Assembly: GCF_037975245.1 (NCBI RefSeq)
Contig: NC_092564.1
Span: 6,980,484-7,044,483, forward strand
DNA from: Apostichopus japonicus
Lineage: Eukaryota; Echinodermata; Holothuroidea; Aspidochirotida; Stichopodidae
Length of the DNA: 64,000 nucleotides
Direction: 5' to 3'
In this document: one piece after another, positions 41,487 to 53,220 of the stretch
Position numbering within the stretch: the first letter of the stretch is position 1
How the letters are laid out: the number at the start of each line of letters is the position of its first letter
Notes under the pieces: model-generated
The model's database searches: none
Told to the model about the DNA's origin: nothing
What the model saw: the letters and a program-made list of their open reading frames with translations, nothing else
Position numbers and translations under genes: made by a program

Positions 41487-43570
41487 TTGCATGTATTTCA
41501 TTCACTTGTTATATACTGTCTATTTTTGCATAATGGGGGCGGGTTATGCAAATGCCTTTTCCCAAAGGTACTTAAGTTCTTAAAATGACCTATTGATGAC
41601 CTGGTCCCCTATTTCGTTGTCAACACTGCTAACGTTCTACCACGAAAGTATGACAAGGAAAACACAGAGAAAGTCAAAAAGGTTTCAGATCATAGCATCA
41701 TTTACAACACTAAATGACAGGACACCTACAGCTGTTTGAGGGAGTTCTCCATCACAAAGATACCTGTAAGTTATAAGATGATGCTTGCATTTGTATCCTC
41801 CCATACCAAACACTGTGCATACGGCTGTCCTGTATTATATACAGTAGTATACAGTAGTGGTATGCACTGGTCTGCCTTGATTCCATCATGCTCATAGGTT
41901 TAACAGCCAGAGAAATAGAATTACACCCATTCATATTACAAATTACATGCGGGATGCACAGCTGCTACTTTTGGTGTTTTTTGTTTTGTTTTTTCTTCTT
42001 TCTATTGTTCTGCAAAAGTCACCATTCTTCCATTGTGCAATACATACAGATGTCATGCAAATAGGCCTCCAAGAAAGCCTTCCCCCCCCCTCCCTCCAGG
42101 ACCAATTTGTTTTCTTTGCATACATACAGAAGCTGTGAGGAGACGAACGGCTCCCTCTTCGTGTCAAGTGGGTGTGGAAAGAAAGAACACACTTTCACGG
42201 GTGAAGATGATATTAATTATCCTTTATACATAACATTAATTAAAATAATTTATGTATTCATCTTTCATCAGACTAAGAAGCTTCTCGTGATATTAAGAAA
42301 TATGAAGACAAACTATCAACATTTAAACAACTGGTGATAGCTGGTCCATAGCTCGTAAAGTAGTATATAACTATTTTGAACTGGACATTGGGGTCTAGGC
42401 TGGTCACAAAGCAACGGAACCAATTCCAAATATTGTCAGAAAAAAGAATTCTGTTTGAAAAGACTCTCCAAAGACAATTTTGGCCTAGACTTTTAAGGAT
42501 TTTGATGTCAGTATTCAATTTGTGTTAAGAAGACCAAAAACAGATTAGAAGCTTACAATACACTCAACTGTCTTCTTTCACTATTTATGTCGCACCATGA
42601 CATCTCAAACCTAAACATTCTCGCCAAGAAAAACAACAACCAGCAAAAAAGCTGTCCAACTACGTAAATTCATTCTCGCCATTTTAGAGTTAAGTTATGA
42701 AACATTTAGCGTCAACCTGAAGATTTTGTTTTTTAAAAAGCTAAATTCGTCAATTTGGGATGCACTATTTAATGTGGAATAAAAGTACAAAGAACGCATT
42801 GACCATAGAAATGTGCTCCTACGCCCGTACACATTAATGTACCACTATTACCACTGAACCCATTCAAACCAATTCATGCTGGTTTATTATTTATCCCAAA
42901 CAGTTGTTACATCCACCACATTTCCTTCCACCACCGCGATTGTTAATTTTATACAAAAACAATCTGTCTTTGTCTTTCAGAGAGGATGCCGACACGCCCA
43001 CAATTGTCTTTCTCATTCCAAGAAAGTGACATTCTCAAACATTGTATCTGAAGGACCTACCGTACCTTCACTTTTAGACTCAGTGATCATCAAATAATAT
43101 TCTTTCCTATTTCTTTCCTATATTTTTGGGGGTCCATTTCTTTGAAACTTTGACACAAAAGTTTTGATTCCTTGATGCAAATGTTAACATCATTAATACA
43201 ATTATGGTGGAAGAGGTAATTGTCAGGATTAAAATGCAATTGTAATTGGTCACAACAACTTTTTTTCTCAAAACTTTTAATTTTTCTGAAGACAAGAGCA
43301 TGACCTCTTTATTGTACTTTTTTTATAACTTAATTCTGTTATATATTTTTTTTTGGAGGAGGGGGGGGGGGGTTCTGAAAGGACCTTCACATTAAACATT
43401 GTTAGCAACATTTGAACCTTTACATGAAAAGTTGCTCTTTTGAAAAACATTCCTTTACTGTGAGTAAAAATCCGGAAGTGTTTTTATGATTCATTCACCA
43501 AGTTCCATTTCAAATTTAAAGATAGTTTCCTCTACTAAGAAAGTATGATACTCCCCATATTATTATGTCA
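39116..43570. other. Non-coding sequence with microsatellites
   Basis: Holds the TA array at 41403-41482, a GGAA run at about 39132-39146, and G/C homopolymers at about 39530 and 42081. Open frames are short and unsupported by splice sites. Confidence 0.45.
41403..41482. repeat. (TA)n microsatellite, about 80 bp
   Basis: Uninterrupted TA dinucleotides, the longest pure TA run in the window. Confidence 0.95.
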
Positions 43571-43713
43571 CTATATCCCTGTTTCCCTTCCCCTTTCTAA
43601 CCCCCCTGCCCCCTCCCCCATGGCATTAGAAACAAACTTCTCATATTGTTCTTCATAAGGAGTTACATACGTTGCGTCAAACTTAGCTTGCAAAATAAAT
43701 CCCTTCTGCCTCC
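43571..43713 (-). CDS. Candidate exon of an unidentified gene (SEA-like sequence possible)
   Basis: A good minus-strand acceptor (TTCTTTTCTGTGTGTTCATC then TCATCCAG) at 43714 opens a frame beginning GRQKGFILQAKFDATYVTPY followed by EEQYEKFVSNAM. It then runs into Gly/Glu-rich codons over a G-rich tract to a stop at 43571. The FxATYVTPYEEQYEKFV pattern loosely resembles the first strand and helix of SEA domains, but that is only an impression. The true 3' boundary is uncertain, since no strong donor is visible before the G-rich run. Confidence 0.28.
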
Positions 43714-44950
43714 CTGGATGAGATGAACACACAGAAAAGAATGATTCAGAAATTCTCATGAGAGGTCTTTCACAGATGTGTAATATGATGAAAGAATGGT
43801 TGTGATGTTTCAAAGAGGAGAATTGTATCCAAAAACAAAGAGGAAAATATGACACAAAAATAAGAATACCTTCATAGTGCGTTGTCCAACCTTTAGGAGG
43901 TTAAAAAGGAGGGAGAATCAAATATAGTCAATCAGTTCTCAATGATTTGTATCTCATAAATAGATATATTAATCTTCTCTTCTATGAAATTTTATATTTG
44001 CAAACACATGCTAAGCACACCCTGTCCTTCTTTCAATTCAGGACTTATAAGTTCACTGGCTCTGAGGGGGGAAGAACAAGAATTTGCTAAATAGATAAAT
44101 GAATTAACGTAAGAAGAAAAAAAAAATATGGTAGAAAGGATAAGAAAAATAGAATCCAGTTAACATGACTCATGAGCATAGACCTTCACCTTAAACTTGT
44201 CTCCCCCCCATTTTTGGGGGGGGAGGGGGATGAGGGGACATTCTAGAATTTTGCAAAATTTGCACAAGATATGCAATAATTCAAATTAACTTATGATGAA
44301 AATAGGTTTTTTAGATGTCATGCAGGAAAGCTTTCATGGAATACACCTATGAGCAGCACGGTGTGGTATGCAAGGTAATAGTCCGAATGATAAAACCATA
44401 CAAAATCAGAAACAAAACTACAAAACGCATAAAATGGTACGGAAGGACTTACAACAGAAGTTTTAAAACTCAAAACTCCCTTCTTGTATTGAACATTTCT
44501 GTGAAAAATCAGCTGGGGAACCTCCATTTCTATTATGTAATTGGAGGAAGTGGGCTTAGTAATGTTTGTAGGTGAGGGGTGTAATGAGGGAGGCTACAAC
44601 CCCACCCACCCCCCCCTTTTTTGAGCAATTTTGTCATAGCACAGACAGTGTTTTTATGCATAATGGTCCATATTTTGGCAAGTTTTGTAGCAATATTGAA
44701 TAGGTCTGAACTGCTCAGAATATGCTGTACGTTTGATTGACATTGTGTGTGTCCTGTACACTAGGAGGTTTCTTTCTAATAATGTTTGTCGTTGTCGGGA
44801 TGGGGGAGCTTATCCCCCATGATTTTTCTTCCTGGGTGAGGAAGACCCCCTCCCGAGGTAAACAACATTGTGCCCCTGGTGCGAACTAGACACATGATCA
44901 ATGTCTGTTGATGTTTACACCTGACTTCGATCGATGGATGGCTAACAGAA

Positions 44951-45304
44951 GTTAGGAACCTTTCAGAGAAAATATCGGTTAATTGGAGATGTCGGGTGAG
45001 AATGATGGGTGAAGGGAAAAGTGGGTGGGTGGGAGTGAGTAAAACCATTCCAGGGTTTACCAAAATAATTGCTGACATTTTGAAGTGACAGTTACTTTGT
45101 AACAACCATCCATAAATGTGCTTAGTTTAATCTGAAGTTCAAATTTTGCAAATGAAATTCACAATGTTCTGTACATACAAACGATTTTGTGGGTTTTTTT
45201 TAATTATTATTGAGAGGTGGTTCACCTCACGCTTAACCACCGGCCTGTTATACTTTGATACAATATTTTCCAATTAACCGACATTTCTCTGAAAGGTTCC
45301 TAAC
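44951..45304. mobile_element. Probable TIR element (about 354 bp) with 36-bp inverted ends
   Basis: GTTAGGAACCTTTCAGAGAA at 44951 continues through TCGGTTAATTGGA (44987). The inverse TCCAATTAACCGA...TTCTCTGAAAGGTTCCTAAC lies at 45269-45304. The arms match at all but about three positions. The 280-bp interior has no coding sequence. Target duplications are not evident, so it may be a non-autonomous DNA transposon or a simple local inversion-duplication. Confidence 0.6.
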
Positions 45305-47338
45305 CTAATACTTCTTTTCCTACACAGAACAGACAACAATAAAACACACTTAAATGCATTTAATGTCCCTTCTGTGAAATGTTTGTTGCAAAGGTTTTAT
45401 TTAAGAAGAACACACATAGACAGCGTGGCCTTCACATAATCTACCAGGCACCTACCCCGTGGTGAAAGACAAACCTATTTATTCGCTCTATCAGCCAACC
45501 ATTGATCAAAGTCAGCTGAAAGGAACAATGCCGCAAATGTACATGGAAATGGCGCGACTATGTAGGTCGTATTTCAACACATGCAGTTGTGTGTGTGTGT
45601 ACATATAAAGATATATAAATATCTCACTTTATAACATCGATTGGGCATAGATTGGGCATGTTTAGTGCATCGTTCAATTAAGAAGTTCTTTGGGAGATAT
45701 GTTGAGTATTCAAAACGGTTGCACCTGGATTCTTAACCAAAATATGATCCAGTTTTTTTCCACAAAACTTCACAAGATGATCTACAAAGATCTTTGTTAC
45801 TTCATGCTTCTCATAAAACAATGGTCTGCCTGATGTAAATTGATCTGAGGGCCATTTATTTAGACTTTACAAACTCCAATGTAGCACAACTTTAATCTCA
45901 TCTTTCTGTTCTGCAGGCATGACTACATAACTTAACAAACCATCCTCTTTAATATCCTGACACTGAGATACTTTATTCATGAATAATTGACTGTAACCTT
46001 TGACCTTACCAAATCGTTTACAAATTTTTCACTAAATTTTGCACCTGTATTTTGGTTAAGTCTAATTCTCTACTATCAGTGTTTTTTGTTGATGTTGTTA
46101 ATATTTCTTCCTATCCTCATCGTGTAAATGAACCTCAACTCTATTTTTAGCATCAGAGGATCAAAGTGAAATAAACCAAGGCAGAATCCTATGACGACTT
46201 TGGGTGAAGGATCTGTCTTTTAGCGTGACATACTACAAACTCCTGCTAAATGAAGATCAGTCCGGTGGGGCATTGCTCATCCCTCCGACGAGACGAAGGC
46301 AGCGCAGAACCGATCTTGCACGCGCACTGTGAGGGCAATTCTTTTGGGTCTGGCTCTAACGATTTTCTATCGTGACAGCACACGCACCTTAAAGGTGCGT
46401 GCCGTTTACACGTTTAAACGTGTAATCGAACGAAACATCGTTTAAATGTTTAATAAAACCTTATGAACGTTCAAACGAAACTATGATATCAACTGAAAAT
46501 TAAATTATTGGCAAAAATCGCGTATCAATTCCTGTGTTTATTTTGTCTACTACGCGAAATAACAAAACAACTTACGATCAGTCGAATCATAAACCGCGAA
46601 CGTAATCCTACTTTTGTCCCCCAAGCCCCCCAAAATGTATCTGGCGATATCAATGGCTTAAACTTGAACGCTGTTATCCTTTTGTGAAAACTTCCTGATT
46701 CGCGGCACAAGTGTACTTTATATCAAGCCGACAGCGGCGGCGCAGATAATCAAGTCAATGCATGTTCGATCGAAATGATTACAATCCCTGTCCATCACTT
46801 TGAACTCTCCGACCAGACAATACCGGGTCGAATACTCGACTTTGTAATAGCTGTTCAAATACATGATCAAAGGAAATGTATCGATTGGAGATCGTAAAAA
46901 AAACTCTGAAAATCAGTAGAAAAATTACCAATTGTGTACGAAAAGTAAGTACACCTTTCAAATTTTACGAAAGATCCAGCAAAACACTTTCGAAAAATTC
47001 ACGCGAAACTGGCAAATCGTGCTAAATGCAACTAATGTCATGTATACAAGGCTCTAGTACACCCATTTATGAATAAAGCGTAAGACCACATCTAGTGTTA
47101 AGCGGGGGGGGCCATGAAAGCCATGTAAGGTGCCACCTTTCATGGCTTCCTGCTATGGAGTGAAACACCTCGGTTTTTAGGGTGTGTGTGCCAAAGAGAG
47201 ATGGAACAAAGTAACAAGATAAGTAGGTCGGGGGATTTGTTCTTTCTTGCCCACCAAACAAGCTAGCTCCTAACTACCCTGCTCAATGACATGTATGACC
47301 TTTTGGAAGTATTTACTACTACAGCTGATGAAAGTCAT
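45305..47338. other. Non-coding sequence with a palindrome pair and a GC-rich patch
   Basis: Around 46260-46430 the composition becomes more GC-rich and CpG-containing, and two short palindromes follow each other (see the entry at 46382). A second GC-rich patch with GGCGGCGC occurs at about 46731-46745. This could be a promoter or first-exon region of an unseen gene, but I find no exon with a valid donor. Confidence 0.4.
46382..46425. repeat. Two adjacent near-perfect palindromes
   Basis: ACGCACCTTAAAGGTGCGT (46382-46400, nine-base arms around one A) is followed after five bases by TTACACGTTTAAACGTGTAA (46406-46425, a perfect 20-bp palindrome). Both could form hairpins or be bound by dimeric proteins. 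They lie beside a GC-rich patch. Confidence 0.75.
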
Positions 47339-48017
47339 ACTGTAACAGCATTATAAAACCAGCAAAAGTCTCATTTTATAACATGTAGACAAAGCATGTG
47401 GAAATCCATGGCTCACACAACAGCTGACTACAAGCACTCTGGTTCCACCTGTAGTTTTCACTCCGGTCACGTGGGAGAGAAAGGAAGAGGGGAGAGGGGG
47501 ACCATACGGTAAATGTACTGTTGCCAAGGTGACAAAATTTTATGGAATCCAATAGTCATTAACAACTTGCACAACATTCGTTACGTGAAAGAACCCCAAA
47601 AGGTCTTCTGAGTGCAACGACCGACAAGCTGATAGAGGTCGATATAAAGGTTTCCACATACTGTAACAGCATTATACATAAAACCAGCACAATTGACAAT
47701 TTTTAACATGTAGACAGTCATGTGGAAATCCATGACACACATAGCTGGCTACAAGCACTCTGGTTCCACCTGTAGTTTTCACTCCAGTCACGTAGGAGAG
47801 AAAGGAAGAGGGGAGGGGGAACATACGGTAATTGAACTGTTGCCAAGGTGACAACATTTTATGGAATCCAATAGAGTCATTAACAACTTGCACAACACTT
47901 GTTACATGATAGAACCCCAAAAGGTCGCACAACACTCGTTACGTGATAGAACCCCAAAAAGGTCGTCTTAGTGTAACGACCGACAAGCTGATAGAGGTCG
48001 ATGTTTAGGTTTCCACA
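47339..48017 (+). repeat. Tandem duplication of about 320 bp, with a nested 37-bp duplication
   Basis: Unit 1 (47339-47659) and unit 2 (47660-48017) match along their length: ACTGTAACAGCATTATA, ATGTAGACA, TGTGGAAATCCATG, TACAAGCACTCTGGTTCCAC, TGTTGCCAAGGTGACAA, TTTATGGAATCCAATAG and CGACCGACAAGCTGATAGAG. In unit 2 the CACAACACT...AACCCCAAAAGGTCG block is itself doubled (47891-47927 and 47928-47965). No protein is encoded consistently across the units. Confidence 0.92.
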
Positions 48018-48709
48018 CTTCACCGAATTAGAGGGCAATTTCAATCATTAAAGGAGAATCCAGTTAGGCTGCTAAAAGTTTCTCAAAAACGCAAGCGACA
48101 GTGACATCGTCAAAGAGGATATTCAACTCATTTCCAAAACCATCTCTGCCTAACTGCCTACACTCTCCTAACTCCCATCTTTCTCGCTGATAATTCAGTA
48201 GAATACAATTCTATCGTACACATAATTCTATCATACACTATCTATGGTTTGCAGTGAATACAAAGGGACCTGAAATGTGGGAGAAACCATTCCTCCAGAG
48301 GGATGAGTAAATGAATGAGTATTGACTGCACTAAACATTATCGAGAAGCAATGGTGAAACCGAAACCTCTTGTCTAGATGAAAAACTATTTATCAGCCCG
48401 CCTTAATTTCTCAAAACTTGCATAATCATGTGATTATTCTTTTGTAACGTACATACTGTACAGGTATATAGTACAGTATCCTCTGATATCAGTCTACATA
48501 GTGTGAACATACTTATGAATGCATAAACCCGAACCACACCATATTATAGTTATGTAATTATCTAAAGCCATGAATGAACTATAAAATGTTTCCATATCAC
48601 ACTCCCCGATCGAGAAATTAGCATCAACCTCTACCCATCGATATTATTGGTCTCACATTTTTCCCCAAAAAATCTCTTTCCAGAGGTCTCACCCTCAGAT
48701 GTCTCTTTG

Positions 48710-48805
48710 TTAAGGCAGGGAGGGGGCAGAAACCAAACTACATACATATTGAAGTGACCATTTTATTTGAGATTCTAGCATGTTTGGGGATAAAATACCG
48801 ATGAC
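48710..48805 (-). CDS. Candidate C-terminal exon of the coatomer zeta gene
   Basis: On the minus strand a possible acceptor (CAGCTTCCTGTATAG) opens a 31-codon phase-0 frame ending in TAA. It contains LESQIKWSLQ. The last residues of coatomer zeta in animals are highly conserved as (A)KEQIKWSLL plus Lys or Arg, so QIKWSL is a striking match. The phase fits the strong donor of the exon ending at 57918. Against it, the intron would be about 9.1 kb, the residues before QIKWSL do not match the family, and about a dozen residues follow where the family normally stops. It could be a true exon with different boundaries, or chance. Confidence 0.35.
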   Translation of the reverse strand, partial: VIGILSPNMLESQIKWSLQYVCSLVSAPSLP

Positions 48806-51800
48806 CTATACAGGAAGCTGCTCAGGGATTCTGGGTCTAGTATATACTTGTCATAGCATATTGTACATGTTTTTGGCACAAATCAAAATCCAAAGCATCA
48901 TAATGAAATACTGTAGGCCTTGCAACAACTCTATTGACTTTGACATACAGACCATTACAGTACTTACTTTTCATATTTAATAAATAAAACGCAAAACATC
49001 AATAACAAAGAACACAAAGAAAGAAAAAAACAAAAGAACCAGAAAAAGAGCAGATGCCTTTCCTCAACACCCTAACACTGTCTGAACTCTTTGCGATCAC
49101 CATGGCAACCAAACAAATCAAATCAACAGCATGGTGGCTGGCTATAGAATGCAGAGACTGGAATCGTCAAACAAAAAACAGCCATAACTGAGTGTATATT
49201 GGCGAGATCAATGTGGCTTTCAATTCGGCAAGTTTCAAAGCAAATCAACCGTTTGAAAATGGAAAAGTAGACAGGTGATTGGTCGATTGCCACAGAGGTC
49301 ACGATTATTGTTATCATACAAACAAACATAAAGTGAGAGAGAGAGAGACTGTGGGGTTGCATTTCTCAGTTGCCACCATTTGTGAATGTTATAGCTCTGT
49401 TGCAGTGTTTAGTTTGGATTTTACGACCAACCCTCTCCGACATTTACCACACACATACATACGTCTCACATACAAATAACCATTGCACACATACTGTTGT
49501 CAATGTTGACAGTTAGTGCGTGGAAGACACTGTCGCATGCCAACAATGGCGAGTTCTACATGTACACTATAAAGACAAATAATGTATCTGCATCTATGGG
49601 AGATCAGCAATTCTGTTAATGAATGGTTTCATAACCATATTTTAAAATTTATGCTTATATTTGTTATGTCACTTGTGTTAATACCTTTATCCTTCTCAAT
49701 GACTGAGGGTAAAAAGAAGAAATTTCTTCACAATAATGGAGTGCATGTTGGGAAATATTTCTAACAATTTGAAGCATGCTAAAACTACTGATCTGTACTG
49801 GATTCAAATGTACAGCTTTACTCTTCTGGCTGTTGAATACATACGACAGATGTGTTAACAGACTCATGTTAGGCAGTAATGCCCACATGTTGTTGCCTAG
49901 GAGTGTGCAAAACAGTAAAACCAACAGAACTCATGTCAAAAGTGTCACAAACAACTCTGCTTCCGATCAGAATTAAAATATTTATTTGTGGATCTCTTTT
50001 AATATTGTGTAAAAGTGAGTGGGCCTGACGTTTCGATCCTAGCAGGATCTTCTTTAATATTGCGAGAAAATAAAGTGAGTGGTGAGAATGACTGCTTGTG
50101 ACTCGATATTGTTTGTTTACTTATATGTTTCTGGTGCCTGTATTTAGGTCGATACTGACAAAACTACAGGAATGTTTTTGCCATGGTCCTTTTTTTCCAT
50201 CACACTCATGTTCTCAACAGATATCCCCTTCTTCATCACAACTGAATACAGCAGATATCCTCTTGCTATCCAATCTCACGAAAAACTCTCACGATGACAG
50301 ATAACATTTACAAACAGATGTTTCACAACGGAACAAGAGATGGTTTCGATGCCTCTTGAATACCAACACAAGATATACTCTTGATGCCAGAGAACATAAG
50401 CAGGGATCTCCATGATGCTTATTAATAAACAATGCCCCCTTCCCCCTTCCATTGCCATGACGACTAAACTTATCAATGAAAATGTAATTGCATTTATGAC
50501 TTATCAATGAAAGACAACTATCTACTTGATGCAACATCAATGCAAAACAGATATCCTAATATCTCGTCAAATGGGGTCCAAAGTTACATTGATATTTGGT
50601 TACGTAGCAGAACTAACATGAAGAAGTATGATGCCCCCCCTTCCCAACCCCCACCAACATGGTGGGGACATTTTGCTTCTCAGAATATTCTCACTTCAGG
50701 CGCATTTGTGCTAGTATGCAGGTACGGGCTCTAGCAGTCGATCAGGGTCAAATGGAATTTCCAGCATATTCACGATTGTCATGAACATATGGCTATTGCA
50801 GGGTATTGTAAAAAAAAAAAAGAAAGATGTTTATAGCGACAATAGAATCAATTACATTGAGGATTTTTAAGCTTTAAGTAAACCTTTCGGGTAAAGTAAC
50901 ATGTTGCAATGAGCTATAAAGCACTCACTGGTCTCTACCAACTTAAAAAAAAACAAAAAAAAACTCAATACCACTTTCAGAGAACATGTGTACGCAGCTG
51001 ATGGCGCTCTTCCAATAAATGTCAGAGTAAAAGAAATTCTGCGCACCTGTTTTGAATGACACAGACTAAGGACAGGTTTGTATTGTATCGATGCATCAAA
51101 ATGGTGATAAAAACTATTGTCTCCAATATTAAATGGCTCAAACTTTGTGATACAATCATCCTATAGAAATGTTTAAGACCGATCAAATTGGATTTGTGAC
51201 TACTGAACCTTGGTTTTTATGCACCATTCATTCCACTTTATGAGACTGAATTAAAGTCTCAATGTGGGTCTGCCAAATTTTTAACTTCGACCTTTTACAG
51301 CTTTCTGTCCTAAAAGCTTTAGTTAAAATGACACTGTTCTATGCAATTTTCATATTCATAATCATTAAGTTATCTGTCGTTAAACATTTTGAGCCCAGAT
51401 TTTTGAATGAGTCCGTAGATTCTACAAACTTCAATCAAAATTTGCAAGCTCTGCCCAACAGATCATGCGCCAGTCAAATCTCTCTGTTTTGTTCACGACC
51501 ATTGGGCCTGTGTGCTAGCCTGTGGTAGCTCTCTTCTCTTGAATAGTATCTTTCTTTCGGTCTTACCGATGTAGCTTGCGAAATTGTGTCATTTCCTTTC
51601 ATTGCAAGGAATAAACAGGTGTTTTCAGACGTTTCCTCCGTGAAATTGGGTAAAAAAAGTGGACGATACGAGGATATGTAGGTTACATTTGTGTAAGGAA
51701 CATGTTGATATTGGACGGTCGCAGTGATTTTACGGTAAATCGTTCGCGCCATAAGGGCAACAGAAAATAAATTTCTTTCCTGTGATTGCGACAGCTTTTC

Positions 51801-52431
51801 TCCATTAAACCCACCTGGTCAGAGTGCATTTAGAATAAGTAACATTGAAACTGCTTTGGAAGTTTGTTTTCCGAAATTCATCAGCAAACACGTATTGAGA
51901 CTTAAAGCAAAACTCTTGCAAATTTACCATGTGCAGTACTGACAAAACATTCTAAAATTTGCTTAGTCTTTTACCCATGACTAGGAGCTGTTTTGAGATT
52001 GGCAAAAAGTCCTAAAAGTTTTCCCCAGATTTATCACATATTAGAAAAATTAATAAAAAAAACATTTAAGATCACAGTTGATTTAACTGACGACATAATA
52101 ATTATCGAGTAAATATTAATGAATTTATTCCGCTCAAAAATCTTTCAAGGCTCAGAAGTTTGTCTGCACATTTCTCAGATTTATAACAAATACTTGCCAA
52201 TTTTGAAAATTTTCAACTTTTTTGTCAGCCTTTGACAAGATGTTTGAGTATTGTTAATATAATAGAGTTCATCTTTATTGGACTTAAGTGTCTAATAACT
52301 ATCATATGAAACCAAATGCCAGTGTAAGGCCATGTTAACAAACTTTTTATATTTCAGTTTCAACAAAACACCATCTCCATTAACAGAAAATAAAACACTG
52401 TTAATAAGTACCGAAAACCGTCAAACTTTCA
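48806..52431. other. Non-coding sequence, possibly within a long coatomer zeta intron
   Basis: Includes one copy of the GCCTGACGTTTCGAT repeat (50006-50060), AG and GA microsatellites (about 49336) and several short unsupported frames on both strands. Confidence 0.45.
50006..50060. repeat. Dispersed repeat containing GCCTGACGTTTCGAT, copy 2 (short)
   Basis: GTGTAAAAGTGAGTGGGCC, then GCCTGACGTTTCGATCCTAG and CAGGATCTTCTTTA match 61149-61200 almost exactly. Similarity stops where the other copies continue into ATGACAAGTAACAG. Confidence 0.7.
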
Positions 52432-52581
52432 CACACATGAGGCTTGATGATGTCATAGTTAGACTTGCTCAAGCCTACTGTCTCGTGTATGTTAAGGGAA
52501 CATTAAAACTGTGATATCTCTTAAATATGGAACAAAATTTCACTCAGCTGTTTGAGGAAGTTGTTTATCTATCGCATAGAC
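52432..52581. repeat. Dispersed repeat interrupted by a hAT element, left part
   Basis: Homologous to 12141-12330. The right remainder follows the transposon at 53196-53220 (GCATAGACCAATGATGACAG). Rejoining the two at the 8-bp duplication restores the alignment with 12.3 kb (ATAGACCAATAATGATGGCA), which shows this sequence was here before the transposon arrived. Confidence 0.6.
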
Positions 52582-53195
52582 CAGGGTTTTCCTAACTTTA
52601 TCCCCCCACGTACATCCTAAGGATGTCAGAGTTGTCCACGAACCCCCAACTTTTCGAGACACGATCTGAGTCATTATTTTACTATAATACGCATGCATAA
52701 CAGTGCTTCGTAAAAGATCAAGTTCATAGTGTAATATTGAACTGGTGTATCTTGTTAAAACAGGCTAGTGACTGCATGTTGTCACTCAACAACACTTTTC
52801 AAGCATGAATTTATGCTAACTTTGCTTTGTGTCGGGCAAAATGGAGGTCATCTGGAATTTCCAAAATAATAATAATTACTTTGGTCAACCTTTCAGTTAC
52901 TTTCTCAGCTCTTTATCTTCACGACGTACTGCCATGCGTACACTAACTTCAACAAAGTCATGCGGCCTGTGTCTGTTTCATAATTAAGTTATCTATCACA
53001 TGCACGGTACGGTACTACTTTGGCAACATATGCATATGGAACGCGAAAAGAGTTTGTTGATAGGTACGACTTTTGTACATTACTAACTTATATGATATAT
53101 CAGATTTTAGTTCAACAAAAAGTACTCTAGTTTTGACTTTCAGATGGACCCCACGCACCCCCTGGGGGTTCATGCACCCCAGTTAGGGAACCCTG
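52582..53195. mobile_element. Non-autonomous hAT-type DNA transposon, 614 bp, with 8-bp target duplication
   Basis: The element begins CAGGGTTTTCCTAACTTT and ends with the inverted AGTTAGGGAACCCTG. Both flanks carry the same 8 bases, GCATAGAC (52574-52581 and 53196-53203). CAGGG...-type termini and an 8-bp target duplication are the standard signature of the hAT superfamily. The ends extend into longer imperfect inverted sequence (CCCCCCACG and CACGAACCCCCAACT on the left, CCCCACGCACCCCCTGGGGG near the right). The interior has no transposase frame, so it would need the enzyme of an autonomous relative. The intact target duplication suggests a fairly recent insertion. Confidence 0.93.
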
Positions 53196-53220
53196 GCATA
53201 GACCAATGATGACAGTTGGG

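Noticed and set aside
51474-51752. 92-codon minus-strand frame
   Set aside because: There is no domain, no splice support and no similarity to the neighbouring coatomer gene. An apparent QWS motif in another frame ends at once in a stop.
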